Assembly (NCBI GenBank): GCA_948436975.1
Contig: CAOJJB010000011.1
Span: 1 to 62,295 of the forward strand
DNA length: 62,295 nt
Reading direction: 5' to 3'
Source of the DNA: an uncultured Clostridium sp.
GTDB lineage: Bacteria > Bacillota > Clostridia > TANB77 > CAG-508
In this document: piece by piece, positions 8,095-17,035 of the stretch
Layout: each line of letters starts with the position of its first letter
Numbering within the stretch: position 1 is the stretch's first letter
Notes under the pieces: generated by a model
What the model saw: only the letters and a program-made list of their open reading frames with translations
The model's database searches: none
What the model was told of the DNA's origin: nothing
Made by a program: the position numbers and the translations under genes

Positions 8095-9276
8095 ATGAAA
8101 ATATTAGTTTTAAATTGTGGAAGTTCATCTTTAAAATTTCAACTTATAAATACAGATAATAATGAAAGAATGGCAAAAGGAAACTTTGAAAGAATAGGAG
8201 GAATGAAAACTACTCTTAGATTAAATGTAAGAGGAAAAAAAGAAGAACTTTTGCATATAGCTAGAGATTATGATGAAGCAATAGAATTTGTACTAGAAGT
8301 ATTACAAAAACCAGAATATGAATTAATAAATAATATAGAAGAAATAGAAGCAGTAGGGCATAGAATAGTACATGGTGGAGAAATGTTTAGTAAATCAGTA
8401 ATAATTAATGATGAAGTAATTGAAGAAATAGAAAAATGTATTGACTTGGCGCCATTACATAATCCAGCTGGAGTGGCAGGAATAAAATCAGCAAAAAAAG
8501 TTTTACCAAATGTTCCAATGGTAGCAGTATTTGACACAGCATTTCATCAAACAATGCCACAAAAAGCATATATTTATCAAATACCATATAGATATTATAC
8601 AAGTTATAAAATCCGTAAATATGGATTTCATGGAACAAGTCATAAGTATGTATCTGAAAGAGTTACTGAATTAGAAGGAGATAATAAAAAAATTATAAAT
8701 TGTCATTTAGGTCAAGGATCCTCTATATGTGCAATAGACAATGGAAAATCAATAGATACAAGCATGGGACTAACACCACTTGCAGGAATACCAATGGCAA
8801 CGAGATGTGGAGATATAGACCCAGCAATAATACCTTATATCATGAAAAGAGATAATATAGGACCAGAGGATATAGAAGAGATTTTAAATAAACAATCAGG
8901 AGCCTGGGGATTATCAGGGGTTTCATCAGATTATAGAGATATTGAAGATGGATTTGAAATGGGAGATCAAAGATCAGTATTAACTCTAGATAATCAAGCA
9001 TATAAAATAGCACAATATATAGGTCAATACATTATTTCACTTGGAGGATTAGATATACTAACATTTGCAGGAGGAGTTGGAGAAAATGGTATAGAAACTA
9101 GAGAAAGAGTATGTAAATATTTAGAACCTTTTGGAGTAAAATTAGATTTAGAAGCCAATAATGTAAAAGGTAAAGAAAGATGTATTTCAACAGAAGATTC
9201 AAAAATAAAAATATATATAATACCAACAAATGAAGAATTAATGATTGCAAAAGAAACTTATGAACTAGTAAAATAA
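8095..9276 (+). CDS. ackA: Acetate kinase, copy 2 (tandem paralogue)
   Basis: A 393-residue acetate kinase with the same signatures as copy 1: VLNCGSSSLKF, HRIVHGGE, VFDTAFHQTM, KYGFHGTSHKY, TRCGDIDP, AGGVGENG and a C-terminal IPTNEELMIA. The proteins are clearly homologous but far from identical, so this is an old duplication or an acquired second enzyme rather than a recent copy. It is transcribed separately: the upstream gene ends in a terminator and a -10-like TATAAT lies at 7973-7978, although I see no good -35. The catalytic residues I can identify are kept, so it may be an isoenzyme or act on a related acyl phosphate such as propionyl phosphate. That last point is speculation. Confidence 0.93.
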   Translation: MKILVLNCGSSSLKFQLINTDNNERMAKGNFERIGGMKTTLRLNVRGKKEELLHIARDYDEAIEFVLEVLQKPEYELINNIEEIEAVGHRIVHGGEMFSKSVIINDEVIEEIEKCIDLAPLHNPAGVAGIKSAKKVLPNVPMVAVFDTAFHQTMPQKAYIYQIPYRYYTSYKIRKYGFHGTSHKYVSERVTELEGDNKKIINCHLGQGSSICAIDNGKSIDTSMGLTPLAGIPMATRCGDIDPAIIPYIMKRDNIGPEDIEEILNKQSGAWGLSGVSSDYRDIEDGFEMGDQRSVLTLDNQAYKIAQYIGQYIISLGGLDILTFAGGVGENGIETRERVCKYLEPFGVKLDLEANNVKGKERCISTEDSKIKIYIIPTNEELMIAKETYELVK

Positions 9277-9284
9277 ATTATAAA

Positions 9285-9327
9285 ATTGTAAATAGGATGT
9301 CCAATTCTAGGACATCCTATTTACAAT
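9285..9327. terminator. Bidirectional terminator between ackA copy 2 and rqcH
   Basis: A perfect 18-bp stem (9285-9302 with 9310-9327) and a seven-base loop. For the minus-strand gene the TAG stop is in the loop and one arm encodes the last residues of RqcH, so coding sequence and terminator overlap. Confidence 0.85.
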
Positions 9328-11049
9328 AATAGTTTTAAAGTTATTGTAAATAACCATACCAGGTTTAGCGCCTGAAGTCTTTTTTACATACCTAGCATAG
9401 CAATAATCAACAGACACATTTGTAGAAGTAGCAGCTTTACTATTTTCTTTAGCTAAATAAGCGCATTTATATAATACTTCATCAGGAATATCGGTTATAT
9501 CTAAATTTTCAGGATTTTTAAGTAACACATGGCTACCATGTATTTTCTGTGTGTGAAACCAAACATCATTTGGTTTTGAAAATTTTAAACTAATATAATC
9601 ATTTTGAATATTATTTTTTCCTATATAAATTATATATCCTTTAAAATCAACTTTTTCAAGTTCAATAATTTTAGAAGAAGATTTCTTTTTAGATAATTTA
9701 TTTTGTTTTTGATTAGAAAAAGCTTTTTTAGTAGCAATATTTTCAGAAATTTCTTCGTAAACCTCATTAATATCATTTATACTTTTAGAGTTACTTAAGT
9801 TAAAAACAATGGTTTCAATATAGTCTAATTCTTTTTCAGCTTCTTTTTTTTGCTTAGATACAATTGAAAGAGCATTTTTTAGTTTATTATATTTTTTAAA
9901 ATATTTTTCGATATTTTTTTGAACAGATAAACTTTTATCTAATGGGATAACCATTATTTTATTATTATCATAGTAATTTTCAACAGATATTTCAGAAATG
10001 TTAGTTTCAGAATTTATTTTATACAAATTAGCTGTTAGTAGTTCACCATAAAGTCTAAACTTATCCATTTCTTCACATTCTTTTAATTTTAAATTTATAT
10101 TTTCTAGTTTTTTATATATTTTTTTTAAAGATGTAGAAACTATTTTTAGTAAGTTATTTCTAGAATTTATAAATATTGAATTACTTTCTTTATTAAAATA
10201 GAAATCATCTAAAAAGAAATTAATATTTAAATTAGTAGTATTATAATAATCTTTATTATAATTATCTAAATATTTATTTAAAACCAAAGTATAGTCTTTA
10301 TTATCTATTAATTTACAAGAAATATTTGAAGTACCCATATTTTCAATTAATTCGTTTATATAATTAAATAATTTTTCCAAATCATTTTCAGTATAATTAG
10401 TATCATTTATATTTAGAATTTTTATAGTTTCTTTTATAAAAGTTTTGCTAAATCCTATGAAAGTATTTATAAGCGTTTTTATTAATGAATTAGTTTCATG
10501 TTTTTTTATGTTATTAATAAAGCTTTCTAAATTTTTTTGCTCTATAAAACTAATTTTATTTATAGGAGTAAATGTGTATTCATGCGCTGGAAGAAGTTCT
10601 CTAACATTGTTATCAAAATGTTTTAAGGTATCAATTATAATATTGTTTTCATTAGTTAAAATTATATTACTTTGTCTACTCATGATTTCTACAAATAATT
10701 TTCTTTTAACTAAATCATTTAAATCGTTATAACATTCAAACTGAATTTCTATTGTTCTTTCCAAATCATAATTAGATATATTTACAATTTTTCCACCAAT
10801 TAAGTATTTTCTAAGAAGCATGCAATAATTGTATGCATTTTGAGGATTAGGTTTTGAATGAGTAGTTAAGCAAATTCTACAAAATTCAGGGTTTGCACAA
10901 AGGTTTAAAGCATAATTTATACCATTATTATAAAGACCTAAAATAATTTCATTTTTTGTAGGTTCAAATACTTTGTTTACTTTAGCTCCTATAATATTAT
11001 TTTTTAGTTCTGTGATAATTGATTTTGTAATAAATCCATCAAATGCCAT
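9307..11049 (-). CDS. rqcH: RqcH/NFACT-family ribosome quality control protein
   Basis: A 580-residue NFACT protein (formerly called fibronectin-binding, FbpA/PavA). In Firmicutes, RqcH binds 50S subunits blocked by peptidyl-tRNA and adds C-terminal alanine tails that mark the chain for degradation. Seen are the N-terminal MAFDGFITKSII NFACT-N domain, two helix-hairpin-helix-like regions, a long charged coiled coil (about 290-450) and the C-terminal NFACT-R domain with DVWFHTQKIHGSHV and TSGAKPGMVIY. Length is normal. A GGAG site lies before the ATG, with a promoter upstream. Confidence 0.94.
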   Translation of the reverse strand: MAFDGFITKSIITELKNNIIGAKVNKVFEPTKNEIILGLYNNGINYALNLCANPEFCRICLTTHSKPNPQNAYNYCMLLRKYLIGGKIVNISNYDLERTIEIQFECYNDLNDLVKRKLFVEIMSRQSNIILTNENNIIIDTLKHFDNNVRELLPAHEYTFTPINKISFIEQKNLESFINNIKKHETNSLIKTLINTFIGFSKTFIKETIKILNINDTNYTENDLEKLFNYINELIENMGTSNISCKLIDNKDYTLVLNKYLDNYNKDYYNTTNLNINFFLDDFYFNKESNSIFINSRNNLLKIVSTSLKKIYKKLENINLKLKECEEMDKFRLYGELLTANLYKINSETNISEISVENYYDNNKIMVIPLDKSLSVQKNIEKYFKKYNKLKNALSIVSKQKKEAEKELDYIETIVFNLSNSKSINDINEVYEEISENIATKKAFSNQKQNKLSKKKSSSKIIELEKVDFKGYIIYIGKNNIQNDYISLKFSKPNDVWFHTQKIHGSHVLLKNPENLDITDIPDEVLYKCAYLAKENSKAATSTNVSVDYCYARYVKKTSGAKPGMVIYNNFKTIIVNRMS

Positions 11050-11081
11050 AATAATTCTCCTTTATATAAGTTTATTAATCA

Positions 11082-11110
11082 ATTTTATAGCTTTAATAAT
11101 AAAAAGTCAA
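11082..11110 (-). promoter_or_regulatory. Promoter of rqcH
   Basis: On the minus strand TTGACT (11110-11105) and TAAAAT (11087-11082) are separated by 17 bases, upstream of the rqcH start. Confidence 0.6.
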
Positions 11111-11199
11111 TTATAAAAATTAAATGATTATATTATGATATAAGTAATCTAAAGAACTTAAAAAAATATAAAAAAACAATAGCAAAAGAAAAATGGTTA

Positions 11200-11208
11200 T
11201 GATATAAT
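11200..11208 (+). promoter_or_regulatory. Extended -10 element upstream of pgi
   Basis: TGATATAAT fits the TGnTATAAT extended -10 form. The -35 region is poor (TAGCAA at 17 bases). Transcription from here would give a leader of about 140 bases. Confidence 0.5.
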
Positions 11209-11281
11209 AAATTCGATAATAATAGAAAAAGTTAAAAATCTATTATATAAAAGCTTATTTTAATTTTGTACACAAATAAAT

Positions 11282-11319
11282 TTAATAACAAATATTCAAT
11301 CTTTCAAATTTGTTATTAA
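11282..11319 (+). promoter_or_regulatory. Inverted repeat in the pgi leader
   Basis: A perfect 12-bp inverted repeat (11282-11293 with 11308-11319) with a 14-base loop lies 38 bases before the pgi ATG. No T-run follows directly, so an operator or RNA hairpin is more likely than a terminator. Confidence 0.4.
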
Positions 11320-11357
11320 TAGGACAAAATAAAAGTTTTTAAAAATAGGAGGTTTAA

Positions 11358-12659
11358 ATGGTAAAATTTAATTTTGAAAATTCAAGTATAGAGGAAAAAG
11401 TAATTAATAAATATGAAAAAGAAGTTATAAAAATTCATGAGGAACTTCATAGTAAGGCAAATGATGAAAAAGAATTTTTAGGATGGATTGAACTTCCAAC
11501 AAATTATGATAAAGAAGAGTTTAGTAGAATAAAAAAAGCTGCTAAAAAAATACAAAAAGATTCAGATGTATTAGTAGTTATAGGAATAGGGGGATCATAT
11601 TTAGGAGCAAGAGCAGTAATAGATAGTCTAACACATAGTTTTTATAATAGTATGTCAGAAGAAAAAAGAAAAACACCACAAATAGTATATGCTGGAAATA
11701 ATTTAAGTCCTGTATATATGAATGACTTATTAGAATTTATAGCAGATAAAGATATATCAATAAATGTTATTTCAAAATCTGGAACAACAACAGAACCAGC
11801 AATAGCATTTAGAATTTTTAGAGAAGTATTGGAAACTAAATATGGTGTTGTAGAAGCGAGAAAGAGAATTTATGTAACTACAGATAAGAAAAAAGGAGCA
11901 TTAAAAACTTTAGCAGATGAAGAAAAATATGAAACATTTGTAATACCAGATAATGTAGGGGGAAGATTTTCAGTATTAACAGCAGTTGGATTATTACCAA
12001 TAGCAACTAGTGGAATAGATATAGATAAATTAATGCAAGGAGCAAAACAAGCACAAGAAAAATATTCAGATCCAAACTTGAAATTTAATGATTGTTACAA
12101 ATATGCAATAGCAAGAAATTTATTATATAGATCAGGAAAAACAATAGAAATATTAGCAAATTATGAGCCAAAATTACATTATATAACAGAATGGTGGAAA
12201 CAACTTTATGGAGAAAGTGAAGGAAAAGATTTAAAAGGAATTTTTCCAGCAGGAGTAGATTTAACAACAGATTTACACTCTATGGGACAGTATATACAAG
12301 ATGGTAGAAGAGATTTGATAGAAACAGTATTAAAAATAGGAACAAATTCATCAGAAATAACAATACAACAAGATGATCAAAATTTAGATGGACTTAACTA
12401 TTTAGCAGGAAAAACTTTAGGATATGTTAATAGTAAAGCAATGGAAGGAACAGTACTTGCACATGTTACTGGAAATGTTCCAAATTTTATGATAGAAATT
12501 GATAAATTAGATGAAGAAAATATAGGATCATTAATATATTTCTTTGAAAAAGCTTGTGCAATTTCAGGTTCTCTTTTAGGAGTAAATCCATTTAATCAAC
12601 CAGGTGTTGAAGAATATAAAAAGAATATGTTTAAATTATTAGAAAAACCAGGGTATTAA
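11358..12659 (+). CDS. pgi: Glucose-6-phosphate isomerase
   Basis: A 433-residue Pgi of the short bacterial type that interconverts glucose 6-phosphate and fructose 6-phosphate. Two SIS domains are visible: [14 protein letters not shown] and the phosphate-binding [14 protein letters not shown]. Then come [11 protein letters not shown] and the C-terminal HVTGNVPN and [12 protein letters not shown], where the catalytic Glu and Lys lie in this family. An AGGAGG site precedes the ATG, and the Dabb gene follows after nine bases. Confidence 0.96.
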   Translation: MVKFNFENSSIEEKVINKYEKEVIKIHEELHSKANDEKEFLGWIELPTNYDKEEFSRIKKAAKKIQKDSDVLVVIGIGGSYLGARAVIDSLTHSFYNSMSEEKRKTPQIVYAGNNLSPVYMNDLLEFIADKDISINVISKSGTTTEPAIAFRIFREVLETKYGVVEARKRIYVTTDKKKGALKTLADEEKYETFVIPDNVGGRFSVLTAVGLLPIATSGIDIDKLMQGAKQAQEKYSDPNLKFNDCYKYAIARNLLYRSGKTIEILANYEPKLHYITEWWKQLYGESEGKDLKGIFPAGVDLTTDLHSMGQYIQDGRRDLIETVLKIGTNSSEITIQQDDQNLDGLNYLAGKTLGYVNSKAMEGTVLAHVTGNVPNFMIEIDKLDEENIGSLIYFFEKACAISGSLLGVNPFNQPGVEEYKKNMFKLLEKPGY

Positions 12660-12668
12660 GGAGATAAA

Positions 12669-12968
12669 ATGATAAAACATGTAGTATTATTTAAATTTAA
12701 AGATACAATATCGCAAGATACAATACAAAACATAAAAGAAAAATTTAATAATTGTAAAAATAATTTAGATGGAATAATAGACATGGAATTTGGAGATAAT
12801 TGTAGTTTAAAAAAACATCTTAATCATGGTTTCAATTATGGATTATTTATGACTTTTAAAGATAATGAAGTAGTGAAAATATATAATGATTTTGAAGAAC
12901 ATAAAAAAGCTCAAGAAATAATGAAAGAGTATCAAGAAGATTTATTGGTATTTGATATTGAATGTTAA
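12669..12968 (+). CDS. Dabb (stress-responsive alpha/beta barrel) domain protein
   Basis: A 99-residue dimeric ferredoxin-like domain. The N-terminal MIKHVVLFKFKD and the central MEFGDN and HGFNYGLFMTF segments are typical of the Dabb family. Members range from stress proteins to small cyclases, so the reaction cannot be told from the sequence. It follows pgi by nine bases with its own AGGAG site, so it is the second gene of that operon. Confidence 0.85.
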   Translation: MIKHVVLFKFKDTISQDTIQNIKEKFNNCKNNLDGIIDMEFGDNCSLKKHLNHGFNYGLFMTFKDNEVVKIYNDFEEHKKAQEIMKEYQEDLLVFDIEC

Positions 12969-12978
12969 TAATATAAAT

Positions 12979-13010
12979 AACTGGCACAAAATTTTATTTT
13001 AGTGCCAGTT
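12979..13010. terminator. Convergent terminator
   Basis: A perfect 9-bp GC-containing stem (12979-12987 with 13002-13010) around an A/T loop lies between convergent genes. A/T-rich tracts flank both sides, so it can serve both strands. Confidence 0.65.
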
Positions 13011-13016
13011 TAAATT

Positions 13017-13442
13017 TTATTTATTGGTATATATTTTTTCTTTTTTATTTTTTTTAGATTTTGATATATTTTCTTCTTTATTTATTAATTCATTTAGAGA
13101 AAAATTTTTTATTTCATCAAGATAATTTAATTTATCTAGATTTTCTAGAATATCTAATTTTTTTGAAATTAAAGTAAGTTTTCTTAAAACAGCAATTCTC
13201 CAATAACCATCTTGAATAGTTTTACCTGTATTAGCAGTTAATAAAAGTGAAATTGCTAAGAAAATTAGAGTAAAAACAGTAATAATTATAGACTTACTTA
13301 AATTAAATAATAAAACATCAACTAAGTAAGCAGCAATCAATACTCCTAAAGTGCAACCAATAATACTAAAGAGAATAATTAAAAAAACTCTTTTAGTTTT
13401 AATCCAAAATATTTGGTTTCTATATGAATCCTCATCATACAT
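13017..13442 (-). CDS. Small two-helix membrane protein of unknown function
   Basis: A 141-residue protein not recognised. It has two hydrophobic helices (about 19-44 and 50-70), a middle region predicted as alpha-helical (about 75-120), and a lysine-rich C-terminal tail, probably cytoplasmic. A GGGGGG run lies upstream of the ATG as the ribosome site. It has its own consensus promoter divergent from the HAD gene. No neighbour suggests a role. Confidence 0.65.
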   Translation of the reverse strand: MYDEDSYRNQIFWIKTKRVFLIILFSIIGCTLGVLIAAYLVDVLLFNLSKSIIITVFTLIFLAISLLLTANTGKTIQDGYWRIAVLRKLTLISKKLDILENLDKLNYLDEIKNFSLNELINKEENISKSKKNKKEKIYTNK

Positions 13443-13473
13443 TGAAAATTCCCCCCTAAATAAAATATAACTT

Positions 13474-13502
13474 ATTATATTACGATAATTTTAGTTAGTC
13501 AA
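13474..13502 (-). promoter_or_regulatory. Sigma-A promoter of the minus-strand membrane protein
   Basis: On the minus strand TTGACT (13502-13497) and TATAAT (13479-13474) are exactly 17 bases apart. Confidence 0.75.
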
Positions 13503-13553
13503 TAAAAAGTTACAAGTATATTTTATACTGTTGTAGAGTAGTTTATAGAATAG

Positions 13554-13582
13554 TTGCAAGCATTTATATAAAATGATATAAT
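13554..13582 (+). promoter_or_regulatory. Promoter of the HAD phosphatase gene
   Basis: TTGCAA (13554-13559), a 17-base spacer and TATAAT (13577-13582) with a TG one base upstream (extended -10). It implies a leader of about 110 bases. Confidence 0.75.
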
Positions 13583-13633
13583 ATATAGTATAGAAATTTT
13601 ATTTATCAATATAGTTTTTTTATTTAAGGAATA

Positions 13634-13675
13634 ATGAAGGAGGGAATAATAAAGATCAATATACTAAATAAATGA
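13634..13675 (+). CDS. Putative leader ORF, 13 codons
   Basis: An ATG with a nearby AAGGA encodes 13 residues (MKEGIIKINILNK) and ends in a TGA that overlaps the ATG of the next tiny ORF as ATGA. Whether it is translated is unknown; it is listed because of the chain of overlaps into the HAD gene. Confidence 0.3.
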   Translation: MKEGIIKINILNK

Positions 13676-13701
13676 CATTAGAAGAAAAGGAGACAATATG
13701 A
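13672..13701 (+). CDS. Putative leader ORF, 9 codons
   Basis: Encodes MTLEEKETI and stops in a TGA overlapping the HAD start codon as ATGA. It has no good ribosome site of its own but contains the AAAAGGAG site of the HAD gene. Coupled translation is possible; chance is also possible. Confidence 0.25.
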   Translation: MTLEEKETI

Positions 13702-14405
13702 TTTTTGTATATGATTTTGATGGAACATTAACGCCACATTCTTTACCACAATATGAAATTTTGAAAAACTGTGGTTATGGTTATACCGAAAAGCTATTAA
13801 AACGTGTTGAAGAAGAGATGGAAAAAAATTCTATTTCATTGTATGAAAGCTATTATAAATGCTATATAAGTATATTAAATGAAAATGGAATTTCAATATC
13901 AACTAGTAACATTTGTTTAGGAGCTGATAGAACAGAATTAAATGCGGGAGTAGAAGAGTATTTTAAGAGTTTTCAGAGTTCTAAAACTGGAGTTAAGCAT
14001 TATATAGTTACAGCTGGTTTAAAAGAGTATGTTGATAGAACCATAATCAGGAAGTATGTAGATGCTACTTATGGAGTTACATTAAAAGAAGAAGGTGATA
14101 CAGTCAGAGTGGATTTCTTACTTACAGATGTAGAAAAAGTGAGTATTATAAAAGAAATTCAAAAAAACAATAATGGAACAAATGATATAGTATATTTTGG
14201 AGATGGACTAACTGACAATTTTGCATTTCAATATGTTCATAGTATAGGCGGAAAAAATATATTGGTTGCAAATAATAAATTTACAGATACTTCCATGGAT
14301 ACTTATCGAAAGATAAATAAAGATGGAATTATAGATAAGTATTTTGAAGCTGACTTTTCGGCAGAAATAAGTGATTTTATAAAGAAACAAATAGAATTGA
14401 TATAA
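13698..14405 (+). CDS. HAD-superfamily phosphatase
   Basis: A 235-residue HAD hydrolase. Motif I is YDFDGTLT (nucleophile and acid/base aspartates), motif II is the Thr of YIVTAG, motif III is around VEKVSIIKE, and motif IV is FGDGLTDNFAF. A helical cap lies between motifs I and II, as in PSP/MtnX-like phosphatases. The substrate is not evident. An AAAAGGAGA site is well placed for the ATG. The gene is monocistronic between its own promoter and a GAAA-loop terminator. Confidence 0.82.
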   Translation: MIFVYDFDGTLTPHSLPQYEILKNCGYGYTEKLLKRVEEEMEKNSISLYESYYKCYISILNENGISISTSNICLGADRTELNAGVEEYFKSFQSSKTGVKHYIVTAGLKEYVDRTIIRKYVDATYGVTLKEEGDTVRVDFLLTDVEKVSIIKEIQKNNNGTNDIVYFGDGLTDNFAFQYVHSIGGKNILVANNKFTDTSMDTYRKINKDGIIDKYFEADFSAEISDFIKKQIELI

Positions 14406-14426
14406 AAATGATAATAATTTATTGTG

Positions 14427-14461
14427 AAAGGGGTTCTGACCGAAAGGTTAGGACCCTTTTT
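14427..14461 (+). terminator. GAAA-tetraloop terminator after the HAD gene
   Basis: Arms 14431-14441 and 14446-14456 pair fully (two G-U pairs) around a GAAA loop. The stem is extended by A/T pairs and followed by a T-run. It is unusually G+C-rich for this window. Confidence 0.85.
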
Positions 14462-14593
14462 GAAATTTATGAACTAATTAGAATTTATTATAAACAATTT
14501 ATATTAATATAATTTATATATTGAAAAAAATAACTAAAAATGATAAAATTCGATAAAATAATCCCATTAAAAATAGGAAAATGGAGAGAGAAT

Positions 14594-16643
14594 ATGATAA
14601 ATTTAGAAAAAGAAATACAATACATAAAAGGAGTAGGACCTAACCGTGCTACTCTTTTAAACAAATTAGGAATATATAATTTAAAAGATTTAATAACATA
14701 TTTTCCACGAGAATATGAAGATAGAGGAAAACCAAAAACAATTGCAGAACTAGAAAATGGAGAAGAAGCATTAATATATGCATATCCAGTAGGAAGAATG
14801 AATGAATTCAAAATAAGAAAAAATCTAACATTATGTAAATTAATAGTTAAAGATGAAACTGGAAGTTGTCAAATAACCTGGTATAATCAATCATATTTAA
14901 AAAGTGTGTTTAAGCAAGATAAAAAATATAAATTTTATGGTAAAGTATCTAAAAAATATGGAAGACCAGAAATGCAATCACCAGTATATGAAACAGAAGA
15001 AGCTAACAGAAATACAGGAAAAATCATACCAATATATCCACTTACATATAGTTTATCACAAAATGTTATAAGAAAAATCATAGAAAATGGGTTAAATGAA
15101 GTAAAAGGAAAGCTAGAAGAAACATTACCAGAATATATATTAAAAGAATATAATTTATATGATTATAATACAGCAATAAATGAAATACATTTTCCAGAAA
15201 ACTTTGCAAACTTTAATTTAGCCAAAAAAAGATTAGTATTTGAAGAATTATTATCTATGCAACTTGCATTATTAAGTTTAAAAAATAAATATGAAGTAAA
15301 AAAACCAGGAATAGAATTTAGTAAACAAGCAAAAATGTCAGAAATAATAGACAAATTACCATTTAAATTAACAAAAGCACAGCTAAGAGTATTAGAAGAA
15401 ATAGACAAAGATATGGAAACTGGTAAACCGATGAATAGATTAATGCAAGGAGATGTTGGATCAGGAAAAACAATAGTAGCATTAATTTCAGCTTATAAAG
15501 CAGTAAAAACAGGTTATCAAGCAGTAATAATGGCTCCGACAGCAATTTTAGCAACACAACATTTAGAAAGTTTTAATGAAATTTTAAAAGACACAGGAAT
15601 AAAATGTGAACTATTAATTAGTGGGATTACTAAAAAGAAAAAGGAAGATATTTTGCAAAGATTAGCTAATGGGGAAATAGATATATTAATAGGAACACAT
15701 GCTGTTTTAGAAGAAAATGTAATATTTAAAAAATTAGGATTAGTAGTAACAGATGAACAACATAGATTTGGAGTAAGACAAAGAAGTATTATTGTAGAAA
15801 AAGGAGCAAATCCAGATATTCTAGTAATGACAGCAACTCCAATTCCAAGAACACTAGCACTAATATTGTATGGAGATTTAGATATATCTATAATAGATGA
15901 ACTACCACCAAATAGAAAAAAAATAGAAACATATGCAGTTACAAAAGGAATGGAACAAAGAGTTAATAACTTTATAACAAAAAATATAGAAGAAGGAAGA
16001 CAATGTTATATAGTATGTCCACTAGTAGAAGAAAATGAAGAAATAAAAGCTAAATCTGTAATGGAAATATATGAAGAATATAAAAATAATATTTTTCCAA
16101 ATTATAGAGTAGAATATTTACATGGAAAAATGAAGCCTAAAGAAAAAGATTTAATAATGGATGAATTTAAAAATGGAAATATAGATATACTAATTTCAAC
16201 AACAGTTATAGAAGTTGGAGTAAATGTGCCTAACAGTAATATTATGATTATAGAAAATGCTGAAAGATTTGGATTAGCACAGTTACATCAATTAAGAGGC
16301 AGAGTAGGACGTCGGAGAACATCAATCATATTGTATACTGAAATATCAAGGAAATTCACAGATAATAAGAGAAAGAATGAAAGTTATATCTTCAACAAAT
16401 GATGGATTTATAATATCTGAAAAAGATTTAGAATTAAGGGGAACAGGGGAATTTTTTGGAACTAAGCAACATGGTATACCAGAATTTAAAATAGCTAATC
16501 TTTTTGAAGATATAGGTATATTAAAACAAATTCAAGCAATAGCAACTGAAATTATAGATAAAGATCCACTTCTTGAAAAAGAAGAAAATATGTTACTTAA
16601 GAAACTAGTTGATGATAAATTTAAAAATAGAATTGAAATATAA
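14594..16643 (+). pseudogene. recG: ATP-dependent DNA helicase RecG, interrupted by one +1 frameshift
   Basis: RecG remodels stalled replication forks and branched DNA. The first frame (14594-16402) has the N-terminal wedge region (IQYIKGVGPNRA), Walker A GDVGSGKT, the DEQHRFG box, ATPIPRT and RGRVGR. After codon CGT (16310-16312) it runs into unrelated residues. Omitting one base near 16313 restores GEHQSYCIL, then NDGFIISEKDLELRGTGEFFG, to the stop at 16643, giving about 683 residues, the normal length. Both halves are otherwise intact, so this is either a very recent mutation or a sequencing error. Start: ATG 14594 follows GGAGAGAG at 14583-14590; the earlier ATG at 14540 lacks a site and gives an atypical extension. 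I know of no programmed frameshift in recG. Confidence 0.88.
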
Positions 16644-16739
16644 TATTATGAAATAAAAGAAAAATATTTTCTTCATATCACTATCATATAAAAATAAAAA
16701 AATAGATAATGTATTCTATAAAAAAACAAAATATTTTAA

Positions 16740-16768
16740 TTGACAAACCAAAATAAAGATAATACAAT
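16740..16768 (+). promoter_or_regulatory. Consensus sigma-A promoter
   Basis: TTGACA (16740-16745), 17 bases, TACAAT (16763-16768). It drives the small membrane protein gene and probably the nucleoside-kinase operon. Confidence 0.85.
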
Positions 16769-16807
16769 ATATACGTTAATTTTTAAAGAAAAAAGAGGAT
16801 GTTTAAA

Positions 16808-16996
16808 TTGAGAGTATTTTTACTATTTATAGCAATAGTATCACTAGTATGTGGTGTTAAATTTATATATGATGCAAGACCAATAGTAAAAAAATATTTT
16901 GGTTTTGGTGATAAAAATGATGCAACACTAGGATTAAAGATCTTAGGATTTTTATTATCAATAATTGGTGGTACAATCATATACTTTGTATATTAA
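16808..16996 (+). CDS. Small two-helix membrane protein
   Basis: About 62 residues with two hydrophobic helices joined by a short charged segment (DARPIVKKYFGFGDKND). I do not recognise a family. The frame has an ATG at 16799, but the AGAGG site (16794-16798) abuts it and is correctly spaced for TTG 16808, which I prefer. It is the first gene behind a consensus promoter. Confidence 0.6.
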   Translation: MRVFLLFIAIVSLVCGVKFIYDARPIVKKYFGFGDKNDATLGLKILGFLLSIIGGTIIYFVY

Positions 16997-17035
16997 TATA
17001 CACATGTTTTACTGAAAGGATTAGATGAAAAATTT

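Larger units (their letters stand above)
11050..11357. other. Divergent intergenic region between rqcH and pgi
   Basis: This 308-base gap carries a minus-strand promoter for rqcH, a plus-strand extended -10 for pgi, and a long pgi leader with one clear inverted repeat. No ORF with a ribosome binding site was seen. Confidence 0.7.

Noticed and set aside
8095-9276. Butyrate kinase as the identity of the second acetate kinase gene
   Set aside because: Length and motifs (NCGSSSLKF, TRCGDIDP) match acetate kinase across the protein; butyrate kinases are shorter and differ in these motifs.
10445-10732. 95-codon plus-strand frame inside rqcH
   Set aside because: Antisense to a well-supported conserved gene and without a ribosome site.
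16305-16402. Programmed +1 frameshifting in recG
   Set aside because: The site lacks a known slippery pattern or adjacent stop, and the zero frame continues for about 30 codons. A mutation or read error is simpler.
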